Of a stretch of DNA of 64,000 nucleotides, positions 13,004 to 23,322 are shown piece by piece. The notes below the pieces were generated by a model, which was given only the letters and a program-made list of their open reading frames with translations, had not been told where the DNA came from and searched no databases. The stretch comes from Ceratothoa steindachneri (taxonomy: Eukaryota; Arthropoda; Malacostraca; Isopoda; Cymothoidae). Numbering within the stretch: the stretch's first letter is position 1; each line of letters begins with the position of its first letter. The translations under genes were made by a program, and so were the position numbers. The DNA lies in contig OZ018329.1 of NCBI GenBank assembly GCA_963969495.1, positions 66,657,243 to 66,721,242 on the forward strand, in the 5' to 3' direction.

Positions 13004-13399
13004 TCTTAACTTATTTTTGAATACAAGTATATGTTAAACAACCAGATAAATCAGAGATAGATATAAACTGATTTTTTAAAGAGAATTATACACCACTTAA
13101 TATTTATTTTTATCGTTTCCATTCAGTAAGATCATAATTCTTTCAATTTTCTCTCTTCTCTTAGTATCTGCTCATTAATCAGGTAATCTAGAGCTTTCTG
13201 ATGTCCTTAATTGACACAAATTCTAAATCCATTATTAATGAGAAAATAGCAAGTTATTTTGAGAGTTCCAACACTACAAAACTGTATGTGTAGTAGACGT
13301 ATTTGATCTCGATTTCAAGAAAAAGTTTGACAATCCTGTTTCCCGCTTGGAAAAAGGAACATAAGAAAAGAAAATGTCTGCCAAAAGATAATCAATAGC
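11431..13399. other. AT-rich DNA with a short (TA)n tract
   Basis: Nothing coding recognised. 12240-12620 is locally GC-richer (contains a GCATGCGGGATTAC-type stretch) and could be element-derived, but no partner was found in the window. A (TA)~20 microsatellite occupies 12961-13001. Confidence 0.4.
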
Positions 13400-14512
13400 C
13401 TATACAAGGCACCTCTTGCTCCCATCACTCAGTTCAGTCCTACCTATCATCCTCATCCATAAATCTATACAGTATTATCTTAAAACGCCGCAGAGAGGAC
13501 ATTTCTATCACATGCTACTGAGCCTATTCCTTTCAACTACTACTCGATTTGTAAAACAAATTTTACCAATTTCTTTCCTAAACACAATTTTGTCTAGCTT
13601 AAACCCATTGCTGCCCGTCCTATTCTGTTCAATAAAAGAAAGAACTTCCTATGTGTCCCCTATTATAATCTTTTCCTCACTTAAACACTTTAATTAAGTC
13701 CCCTCAGACTCTTCTCCTTTCTAGCTTTCACATAATGTAAGCTCCTAACCCATGAATAATTTCTGTCAATCTTCTTTGCACAAAGTCAAGTAAACCAATA
13801 TCCATTCTATAATATGGTGACGATAATTACACCGCATATTAAAGATGAGGCCTAACTAATCCCAATTACAGTTTCCGAATGACATCAACACTCCTATTAC
13901 TTACACTCTTTTTAATAAACCCAATACCCTATTAGCTCTATTCCTAGCAATTATGCACTGCTTTCTAGGCCGAAAGTCTGAACTTACCAGGACACCTAAG
14001 TCTCTTTCGAAAACTGATCTTACTAAAACTCTCCCATTTATTTTTAAATTACTCTTACCTATAATTACTACATTACACTTGCCTATATTAAATTCCATTT
14101 GCCATTTCTCTTCCCATTGTGATAGTATGGTCAAGACATCCTGTAATATCTCAACATCAGAGTCAGTTCTTATATATCCTACCCAACTTAGTATCATAGA
14201 CAATTTTCTTTAGAACAACAACGCCCCTAACACTGCTCCTTGCTGAATCCCACTGGTAACGTTACCCCAGTCAGATTAGATCCCATCTATACTAATTCTT
14301 TGCTGCCTGTCACTAAGCCAGGAGTGACTCCACCTAAAAATACTTCCATCGATCCCTGGCGTTTTAACTTTATTCAAAAGGCATAAGTGTGGCACCCTGT
14401 CCAAAGAAAAAGACAGTAAATTAGTCAAACACGATTTGCCCCTAGTAAAGCCGATTCTTGATTCCTTAACGAACTTATTTTGATCTAAGTGATCCCTAAT
14501 ACGTTTCGCTAT
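13400..14512 (-). pseudogene. Rex1/CR1-like LINE, RT C-terminal half
   Basis: On the minus strand, fragments in order are IAKRIRDHLDQNKFV (14530-14486), GFTRGKSCLTNLLSF (about 14455-14410), SHSWLSDRQQRISIDG, then VTSGIQQGAVLGALLF (about 14265-14220), and DIEILQDVLT-type sequence with WQMEFNIGKCNVVIIG and ERDLGVLVSSDF (14203-13901). It ends with YRFMDEDD near 13450. These are motifs of the palm, fingers and thumb of Rex1/CR1-like reverse transcriptases. The FADD catalytic motif has been lost to a deletion before 14203. The matching N-terminal part lies at 16858-17405, beyond the inserted unit at 14513-16857. Confidence 0.8.
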
Positions 14513-16857
14513 TGTATATTTTGCGTAGATTACGAAAATGACCTTTATTTTTCATGAAATTGACTTCAGTTTCTTGTAATCTGCACATTTATTTTTTTAT
14601 TAATATTAGATGATTCAGTATATAGAGGTATGAAATATTTGTTATTATTTTTATTTTATTTGACATAAATTACAAAGATAAGTGGAAACAAAAAGCTTAT
14701 TCATCAACAGAAATTAATAAGTCCTTTTAATAGATTTCGGAGTGTGTTTTTATACAAATATATTTAAACAAATAATGAAGATTTAAGATTTTTTCAAAAT
14801 TGCTGAAATCTATACAATAATCATATATATTTTTAGAAAATTTAGGCTTCTTTTTATGTACAACATCTTTGCTGTCTCTGTGAAGGGTCCAGCAGAAGTC
14901 AGCAAGCATTGCAGGACTCCAATTTCCTTTATTACGATTTTCTATAGCAGCAATATCTTGGTGGAATCTTTCATCATGCTCATCGCAGAAGTCTGCTGGA
15001 TTCTTTGGAAAGAAGAACAGGTGGGAATGCAAAAATTGCACCTTTAGTGACATACTACATCCCAACTCATTATAAGACCTAATCAAATTCTGAACAAGAA
15101 TGTGGTAATTTTCTGATTTGTGCCTTCCAAGGAGACCATTACATACACCTTTAAAACTATGCCATGCCTAAAATTCTGGCTTGCTCAATTTTCCCTCAAA
15201 CTCACTATCTACCATAAGTTATCAAATCTGAGGACCAACAAAGATTCTTTCTTTAATTTTAGATGGCTGGTCATGCTTTTAGGCTTTCACAAATTGTTTC
15301 ATTAAACCTAATTTTATGTTAAGTGGTGAAAAAATTGTTTTCCTTAGGAACCAATGGTTCACGTATGACATTATGACAACCTACTTTTGTCTCTCCTCTT
15401 AAAGGCCATTCTGAGCGTATATAATGTTCTCCCCTAGCTCTACTGTTCCACTGGCTCCAAAAATACATTAAGTTTGTGTAGCCTGACTGCAAGCCATTTG
15501 AAATGGCTACTACCTTAAGGTCAGCAAAAACCAACCATTTATGTTCACTGTATTTAATGCTTTTTAAATTGAAATCTAAATTCTCATAGGTTTCTTTCAA
15601 AACACCAGAGTGAGCTACTGGTATTGATGGTAGTTTATTTCCATTATGCCGAAGCACAGCTTTACTACTATATAAAGAAGCGTCAATGAAAAGTCTCCAT
15701 TGACTGGGTTCATAATGTATATTTAATTCTTCAAAGAGACATGGAATATTATTACAGTAGTATAAATTGTTGTCAAATGAAAATTTGTCTTGTAAATTTC
15801 TTGATCGAATGCGAAACTTAGTAATTTGAACATCTTCTGCTACTAAATTTCTTTCTTTCAGTCTCGAGGCCAATAATTCATTCTGTTGCTTTGTTAAGTT
15901 TAGATCTCTTACAAGATCATCTAAATCAAGTTGTGAAAAGGTGTTAGAGTAGTATAGACAGTTTGAGGACATAAAGCTCAGTTTCTGGTTCACATGATTC
16001 CATATCTGATTCATCAAAGTTAGACAAAACAACTTTTGCAGGTGGTTCAGGTACTGGAATGTCTTTTGAGTGAGGTATAGGCCGAATAGCAGATCTAAGG
16101 TTGACATATACCACAACTGAATCGCACTTCGTTGTTTTGCCTTAAAGTATGGAAATTATATGCATAAAATTTAAAGTTATGTACATATGTGTGATTACAA
16201 TAAAGTGGTTCTAAACTTAATTAATTTTATATTTAAAAAAAATAATATTACAGTATATTACTTCAAAATATACGTACAGTGGACATTTAACAATTACTTA
16301 CTTTGTATGTCTACCAAACAGAAATAGCAGTCAGTGGCATGATCTTGGGGCTCTCGCCATACCATTGGAACACCAAATTGAAGGCTTTTTATTTTTCCTT
16401 TAGACCATTTTGATAAAGAATTAAAGCATGTCGTGCAACAGTTATGTGGTGGACATGGTTTATCTTAGTTGCCAATTTTACATCCAAAATACAAATTATA
16501 TAGTTTTTTCACTAAAGAAGAAATATTTCTTTGATTTTTTTTAAATGTTACTGAACCGCATATGTAGCAGAATTTATCTGGGCTATTTTAACACTGTCCT
16601 CTTGGCATTTTAATTAAAATGGTTGCTTTTATTTAAAGTTTATCTAGTTCAATAACCTGATAATTAGAAATAAAAGAATAAAATTCGTTAAAATCTTCAA
16701 AATTTGACAAAAATTGTAATTGGCAACTTACAAAAAACTAGAGTCATTTCGATAAAAATGACTTCCATTTTTTAAATCTATCCATAAAACTACATTAAAA
16801 AAATATTATTCTAATCTTTGTGGTCGACAAAAAGTTAAATTTTGTTAGACAGTGTTA
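14513..16857 (-). mobile_element. Candidate uncharacterised TIR transposon, copy 1
   Basis: This unit separates the two halves of a LINE reverse transcriptase, so it was inserted there. Its two flanks are inverted copies of each other over about 70 bp: 14513-14584 read on the minus strand (GCAGATTACAAGAAACTGAA onward) against 16723-16795 on the plus strand (GCAACTTACAAAAAACTAGA onward), roughly two-thirds identical. The right end extends further (16821-16858), with a stretch that also occurs next to copy 2 (23005-23047, opposite orientation relative to the gene). Exact termini and target duplication were not resolved, and some LINE sequence is missing at the junction. Confidence 0.5.
14727..16608 (-). 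pseudogene. Uncharacterised arthropod/hydra repeated family, copy 1 (possible DDE transposase)
   Basis: This is a family I recognise as a multi-copy hypothetical protein in arthropod and cnidarian genomes. A possible ATG is at 16608. Exon 1 (16608-16302) carries three cysteine pairs (CYICG, CCTTC, DCYFC) and an in-frame stop after six codons. A 161-bp GT-AG intron (16301-16141) follows; joining it keeps the frame. Exon 2 carries LDDLVRDLNLT, WRLFIDAS...HNGNK, WLVFADLKVVAIS, GLQSGYT, IFVGPQI, MSLKVQFLHSH and DEHDERFHQD, ending at 14727. At least three frameshifts and several stops (near 15960, 15100-15320) kill it. I infer that the D of FIDAS, the D of ADLKV and an E in DEHDE could be a DDE triad. 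The CxxC usual after the second D is lost here. Confidence 0.8.
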
Positions 16858-17405
16858 GAAATAATTGTTTTATCCCCATTTTTAAATAGAGGTATCACAT
16901 TAGCTTTCTTCCAAGCTGTTGGTACAATACTAGTCTGTAACGATTTTCTAAATAGTCATGCTAGAGACTCATTTAACACATCGTTAAATTCCTTCAAAAT
17001 ATTAGGAAAAACTCACCAGGGGCCGGAGTTTTAATAAATTCAATTTTATTTCTTTTTACACTATCACTTTTGCAATTACAATAACCTATAATTTCTCCTC
17101 GTTATTCCCCCTGATGTTCATGGTCCCCTTCATGTACAATTAGAGGTATCTTCGAGTGTAAATACTGATGGAAAATACTTATCTAACATCTTACCAATTG
17201 CATCACTCTCTCCATATTCTTAGTTTTAAGTAGGGTAATTTTATGTCCAGTCTTAGCTCTGTATAAGTGAAAGAAACCTTTCAGATTTGTTTTTCTCTTA
17301 TTTGCCACGTTATTTCATAATTTTTCTTTGTTACCCTAATTAACATTTTAATATGCCGAGTTAGCTCATTATATCTCTGCCTTAATTGACCCTTACAATT
17401 ATAAT
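16858..17405 (-). pseudogene. Rex1/CR1-like LINE, RT N-terminal half
   Basis: Minus-strand fragments run from about 17330 down: KRKTNLKGFFHLYRAKTGHK (the pre-RT linker), then FPNILKEFNDVLNESLA, SIVPTAWKKANVIPLFKNGD (about 16945-16870). The last matches the VPxxWKxANVxPIFKKGDK motif shared by CR1-group reverse transcriptases. It breaks off just before the YRPISLTS motif, where the inserted unit begins. The downstream half is at 13400-14512. About 17 codons of target are missing between them. Confidence 0.75.
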
Positions 17406-17412
17406 TTTCCTA

Positions 17413-18150
17413 TAAAGGTTCAGCGCTCACAGTGAGACCAAACTTTCTGATAAGGGTTTCAAGTCGAGAAGGGCTATGAAAAAGCTTCATCTCACCAGGA
17501 AAAACCTTACGGATGGGCTCCACTTTTGTAGGAATTATAAAAGAAGTATTGTTGAAGACTGGGGCAAAATGATATTCCATGATGAAGCTTCTTTCCGCTT
17601 GGTTGGAGCTTGTGGAAGATCCCGTACTAGGAGGAGAAAAGGGGATCACTTTCTTGAGTCCTGTTCCGTGTCCACGGTCAAACATTAAGAAATCTTTATG
17701 TCTTCGCTGCTTTTTCATCTATGGGAAATGGAACATTAAAATATTGTCCAAGAACAATGCAATGAATTTAAAATGGTAATAAAAGCTTCTCCGTCAGCAC
17801 CTTTTTCTAACATTTCAGGAATAATGTGGGGGGTTCAAACTATTTTTCAGCATGGTAACGTAACTTATCACAAAGCAAAAGCAATAAAAAATTCTTGGAG
17901 GAAAAAATCATCGAACATTTGAGACCTTAGCCCTGAATTTTGCGAGATTTAATTTGGGGGCAATAATCAAACTGGCGGTTGATAAAGAGAAGACATGGAA
18001 TTCTGAGTAGTTACTGGTACTCATTGAAAAAGAATAGAACAATATTAGTTAATATATCATAAAAAGAATTTATCTTCAGCATACCAAAAAGGGAACTTGT
18101 TATAAATATTGACTGCGCTCATGAATAAAAGGAGTTCGAGCTTAAGATTT
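17413..18150 (+). pseudogene. Tc1-like transposase pseudogene
   Basis: The frame 17476-17688 reads MKKLHLTRKNLTDGLHFCRN, then SIVEDWGKMIFHDEASFRL (first catalytic aspartate in FHDEASF) and RRRKGDHFLESC, all classical Tc1-family landmarks. A further piece, TYHKAKAIKNSW (about 17868-17905), is the stretch just after the second catalytic site, which itself has been lost. Shifts and stops continue to 18150. It abuts the LINE remnant on its left and no TIRs were found. The minus-strand frame over the same bases is an antisense shadow. Confidence 0.75.
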
Positions 18151-18429
18151 TTGTATATTTTAAGCTTCAAGTAATGATAGAAAATACTAAAACAGAATGT
18201 TAGTTTAGATTAGTTTTATTAACCTTCCTATTTGAAAAGATATAATCTCAAAACTTTTAGCCATGACTGTACGTAGCCATTTGTTTTGTGAATTGTATAA
18301 ATAAAATTGTAATATTAGAATACAACATACGAGTACAGTGGGCTTCACTTTTTATGTCATTTGTAGGAATGCATATAAATATGCATAACACATATAGAAA
18401 AATGCATTTTAATGAAAGTCGGTAAAAAC

Positions 18430-19560
18430 AATCTTGAGATTTCTTATAACACGCATATTCACTGAATCTACCATTAGCTTCAATGTTTCATTTCGGGATC
18501 TGAAACGATGAAGTGCCTGAATCAGATGATTTATATCAATTTCGGACATAATCTTTGTTATAGCTGACTTTTAAAAGATTGATTGGTTTTATGGAGATGT
18601 TGATTGACCTCTAGCTCGTAGACACCCAAAACGTACTAATCCATTGGATTGAGGTCGTATAAGCTAGCAGGCCATGTGTCAGGAAAGATATGGACGTGAA
18701 AATTAGCACGCCCCCAAACTTTGGTTGTTTTAGACTTATGAGATGGTGCAGAGTCATTTCAAAAGAAAAAACGTCTTTTATTGCTTACTCTGTATATCCA
18801 GGTCCTCACAATATTATCAAAACCTCAGTGTAGGCAGCAGCCTATAATCTTAAGCCCTGTGAAAAAACAAGTGAGGGGGCATGACAACTCGCTCACTGCT
18901 AACTACTCCCACCATCACAGTTGCTGGAAACGTTGTATGCATTAAAGTTATAACCTCGCTTGGCACTCTATATAACCATCTATCATTTTTCGAGTTTACT
19001 TTTTGATCCTGGTTGAAAGTTTTCACATCAGAAACAACCCAAAGTTTTCCACCTTCTTGATATTTAAACATGGAGAGCAAGCGCCTGGGATAGATCAAAC
19101 CATTCTCTTTCGTCTATTCTGATATGAATTGACATATCTGCATCATATGGGAATTGTAAGGGATATCTTGATGAACAACTCCTCTTATGAGGTATTCTTA
19201 AATCTTGAAGGCCTTTTCAAGGGCTCTGATCGACTTTCCGGACTTTTCTTTAATTTCTTCCTGTGCTTCCTGCACAAATTCTTTGGTTCTGGTGGAATTA
19301 GAACCCTTCGCATGAGTTTTGCGTTTTTATGCTAATATTTTATCTCTATCAGCAGCTTCCAGGTCTTTTCTAACATAGACAGCATATGTAGAAGAGGAAA
19401 ACTTTCAGAAAGCGAGCAATCTCTGTATTATTATGTTGAGCATTTATAGCAGTGATTACAACGTGCCTTTTCATTTGCTTCATCACTTTAATGTCACTCA
19501 TTATTAATCCGAAAAAGAAATAAAAAATTAGTGATAAGAAAGTTAGAGCCATTCAAAGTG
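18430..19560 (-). pseudogene. Tc1/mariner-superfamily transposase pseudogene
   Basis: Read from 19560 down: an N-terminal segment with MKRHVVITAINAQHNNTEIA, then FVQEAQEEIKEKSGKSIRAL, then KLWVVSDVKTFNQDQKVNSK (the DEKxF first catalytic site appears as SDVKTF, so E is lost), LMHTTFPATVMVGVVSSE, MPPHLFFHRA, NDSAPSHKSKTTK (second aspartate region), DLNPMD (third) and INHLIQALHRFRSR. This is a well-known subfamily in crustaceans. Several shifts and stops make it non-functional. An RTLLCT-rich copy boundary near 19590 (GCGTCAGTATCTTGAGGAC on the minus strand) may be one end; the other end was not found. Confidence 0.8.
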
Positions 19561-20545
19561 ATGTCCTCAAGATACTGACGCACCCTCTATATTTTCAAGA
19601 AACAAGTGTATAGCAGAAAAGTAACATGTTGCAAAAGAACATTCATCTTTTATAAAATCGCATATACAAATTTTTTTTCCTTTTTTGTACATTTAAATTT
19701 TTAAACATTCAAACAATCTCTGTATAATATTTTTAGTTAAATTTCTATTTTTTTCATTTTGAAGCCTGCGAAGCATTCCAACTGAAGAAAATTTGTGTTG
19801 GTTCTCAAATGTTCTAATATTCAAAGGATCCCCAACTCAACTCGCAGCAACATACAACTGACCATGAGCGATTACTGAAGATCTGTGAATTCTGCACTTT
19901 GATGAACTTTGTCCTTGATTTTAGTTGATTTTCATGGTAAATGCAGGTGTAGATAAAAATAGGTGTCTGCTTAAATTAAATGTCAAATCTGTGTCCGATG
20001 GTTGCAGAATAATACGAAGAATAAAAAAAAGGCGCCATAATTCAACAAAAACCTGTAACGTGTTCAGTTGCAATGTCTAGTTCTGTGGTCACTTTTTGTT
20101 AGCATCATTATTGGAGCACCAATTTTTTACCTGATTATATGAGGTGACATATCAGTGAAGATAAGTGAATTTAGAAATTTAGATGGATAGAGACCCTCTT
20201 AGTTATTGTCACTGCCGGATTCAACAGTTCCTTAACAATGATTTGCTTTTTAACATGATTTTATTATTTAAGTTTTCACCTACTTTATTTTTTGTTGTTA
20301 AAGTAGCTCTCGATGACATCCACTGTAAATTTTCTAACTGATTTTTCGAAATTTTTCGTATACGTACTGAATAAAGTCTTTTATGCTGTTGGCATGCGAA
20401 TTTTATGTAAATAAATTTAAATGCTATTTGCCTATATTAATTATGATTTCTTCGTTCATTAAGCTGCAACAGAAGGTCTGCATGAAGCACAAGTCGAGCA
20501 TGAAACATGATGTAATTTTTACCGAGACAGTTTTGAATTATCATT
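19561..20545. other. AT-rich DNA, nothing recognised
   Basis: Short homopolymer runs and no coding or structural signal on either strand. Confidence 0.5.
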
Positions 20546-21795
20546 TTTTTACGCTTTTTTTTCCTTTTTTTTTAAAGCGCTCATCTATAGACTGCTTACT
20601 TGGGCATTAGTCGCCGTATTCAACATTTCCTAAAATTAGGCATCTGTAAAAGAGGATGTTAAAAAAACAAATAAAAAACACCACTAAAAATAAAACAAAG
20701 AAAAAGGTAATAAGCAAGAAGCTAGCTCCGGCGTCGGGGGGGAGGTCCACCTTCCCTCTGCGCAGGAACATGCGACCTACTAAAATAAGAAAAAAACAAC
20801 AGCAAAATAACCCCCAACTATTTAAATAAAGGGGAGAAGGCCGGCCTCCTGCCAAAAGTCTGAAAGTCTACAGGTCGGTGTGAACGAACTCGTCCCGAGT
20901 ACAAGGGACAGGCGGTAGCGCCCTGACCCATCCTGGTACCGGGACAGGTAAGGTGCGTGGAGATCACTCAGGCTGGGACATTCAACAAGAATGTGCCGAA
21001 CAGACAAGGGACAACTCAGTCTTCACAGTAAGGCGCAGGCGAGCGCTCCATCAAATGGTGGTGCGTCCCGCGAGTGTGTCCAATTCGGAGAGGACAGAAA
21101 GCAACCTGAAGCCATCGCAGCATTGTTGGGGGGGGGGGCGGGTCCATGACAACAGTCGCGGCGCAATGGAACACAACTTTAAGTTTCCTTCAACAGTCTC
21201 AAATCGTCATTGCTAAGCAGCCCAAAGAGCTGCCCATATTCCTGCATGTAGTTGGTATGAGGAAGAGCGAAACGCTAATTCGGTCACCGAGTTATCGGGG
21301 ATTCTTTGTCGCCCTTATCGCCATGCTCATTACCCGCAATTCCTATATTTCCAGGAACCCAGCAGAAAATAATCTCAAAATCCGCCAGGCTTGCCAAAAC
21401 CGTGGCGTCACTGATATCGCAAACTAGGCGATGCGGAGATTCCAATGCCCCGAGAGCACTCAGGGAGCTTTGTAAGTCGCTATAGATCACAATTCCGTCT
21501 CTGAATCGGGCAAGTCGCATAATCTCCCGTACTGAGTGATGTATTGCCACCAGCTCGGCCGTGAAGACAAGACGCATATCACTGCTGACTTCAAACAGAG
21601 GGAAAACGGCGTGGAAGCCAAAGCCCTCTTTGAACTTGGAGCCATCCGTATACACTGGCACTGTTCCAGCATGAAACGAGGTGTGCTCCAAAAAGGTCGA
21701 ACGCAATACTCTCGGCGCTGTAGAAGCTTTGGGAGCAGAGGCGTGGCGACAAATAACCAAGATGATACATTTATCAATGGCTCAAAATACCCCAT
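20546..21795 (-). mobile_element. 5'-truncated LINE tail with RNase H domain (I/Jockey-group)
   Basis: The minus frame 21760-21284 carries an RNase H fold: VYTDGSKF (first acid), FTAELVAIHHSV (second), IYSDLQSSL (third) and WVPGNIGIAGNEHGD (fourth region, normally ending in an acid). Downstream, FCPLRIGHTRGTHHHL and LSVRHILVECPSL (21070-20960) are the cysteine/histidine-containing tail usual after RNase H in I-group and related LINEs. A frameshift near 21140 coincides with a run of G. The 3' UTR ends in an A-rich tail (T-rich at 20546-20575 on the plus strand). Endonuclease and reverse transcriptase are absent, so this is a typical 5'-truncated insertion. Confidence 0.8.
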
Positions 21796-21936
21796 TGTTT
21801 TTAAAACATGTGCCTAAAATGGATGAAAATTGACCTTTAAGTATTTAGGGAAGTATGTGTTGGATATCATCACTCCAAATTCAATTTATCGATGTACGTC
21901 ACTACACATTGTGTCTCTCAATGTCCAAATCGTGAA

Positions 21937-21982
<46 letters not shown>

Positions 21983-22830
21983 TGACAATTTCATTTAGAG
22001 ATACTCCATGTTACATGATCAATACTACGAAGATAACATGGCTATTGTGAAGAAGTTTGATAGCCTTCACCAATAAATCATAGTGACAAGAAATAGAAAG
22101 TGAACTTGCAGATTGTATGATAGCTGTAGATTGCCCAGATATTATTACAAGGGGACATTTAGACCCATATAACCAAGCCTTCTCAGCGACCCTGAGCGTA
22201 CATCCAAGCAAGAATGACTCAGCATAGTGAGCTTAATCTAGTCTTTCCGGAATAATAATTGCCCTCGCAATCCAAAATATATTATGCAGAAGAATAAATG
22301 AATATTCGCCTAAAATTTTTGTTACTTCTAAGATTCAATTGGACAAATATTACAATTGGATTTGTAAGTTTATTCGGAATTTGTATCTACATATTACTAC
22401 AAATCTAAATAATCTAAATTCACAACGGCCACCTTCAAAATTTGAGAAGAACACGAACCAGTCAGCAAAAAGGGCTAATATTGATAGGACCTTGTAAACA
22501 CTTAGCTGTCTCCATGACGCAATTATTGTTAAGATAAGCCTTTTCCTATCTTCTTAAAATTTCCTCCACCTATCTTTGACTCATTGATCTATCCTCAACA
22601 ATCGGAATTCGTATTAGCATTGTCAATGTAATAGCAATTAGTTAGTTTCTTCATATTTTTGCAATCGCTATTATTTATTAAAATATCCTCTTACAACAAA
22701 TCAAAGGTGATGTACCACATCTTTACTTCTTGGTTTGTTTATAGGAAAAATACCTTTATCATATAACATTCCGGATGAGCAAGGAGACGCAAGTTATTTT
22801 TGTGATTTAGGCTTAATATTTTATCGTAAT
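21796..22830. other. Unassigned DNA with a (TA)n tract
   Basis: A (TA)~21 tract lies at 21938-21979. An open minus frame at 22211-22011 (66 codons) has no recognised motif. Nothing else was seen. Confidence 0.4.
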
Positions 22831-23004
22831 ACCCAGTGTCCCAAAATTGAGTGAGTATTTTGATGAAATTGAAAACTTTTATGAAAAGCTTTTGTTGAAT
22901 TATGTTCATCATACTCAAATTGTGATCTGCACAAAAATTGTAGTGTTCCATGTATAGGGTGTCCAAATATTTTAATTTGTTTTTTAATCTTTTTCAGGAC
23001 CCTT
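22831..23004 (-). repeat. Dispersed repeat, copy 1 (pair at 26445-26640)
   Basis: The minus strand here matches the plus strand at 26445-26640 over about 170 bp. Shared landmarks are GAAAAAG-ATT-AAAAACAAATT, GGACA, GAACAC-ACAATTT, TGTGCAGA-CACAATTTGA, and an end with CTCAATTTTG-GACAC. The GGGTGTCC and GTGTCCC ends resemble Tc1/mariner TIRs, so it is probably the end portion of such an element. Confidence 0.6.
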
Positions 23005-23322
23005 AAATAACACTAGCCAACAAATTTTAACTTTGTTCCTGCTACTTGAATAAATGCTTTTGTAACTAACTAATTTTGGCGCGCTGATTCCAAATCCTTA
23101 CTCAGATTTGTCCCAGCACGGAAGGTTATTGTGTTATGCAACTAGGCTATATGGCTCACTTTGTCACCTTGGATCAATTAATGATATAATTATTACAAGT
23201 TTGAGAAGAATGAGACGTTTCTGGGCAAAGGTTTGGAATCGGGGCACCCTATTTGCCATTATCTACGTCCTTTTGCAGACCCAGACAAGATATGTATTAC
23301 ATATAAAAAAGGCAGTACTCAC

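Noticed and set aside
20607..20855. Hydrophobic 82-codon minus frame (FCCCFFLILVG)
   Set aside because: Lies in the 3' UTR of the RNase H-bearing LINE; T-rich sequence gives spurious hydrophobic translation.
21122..21138. G-run as a possible quadruplex or regulatory site
   Set aside because: Sits at a frameshift inside a dead LINE tail; more likely a decayed homopolymer expansion.
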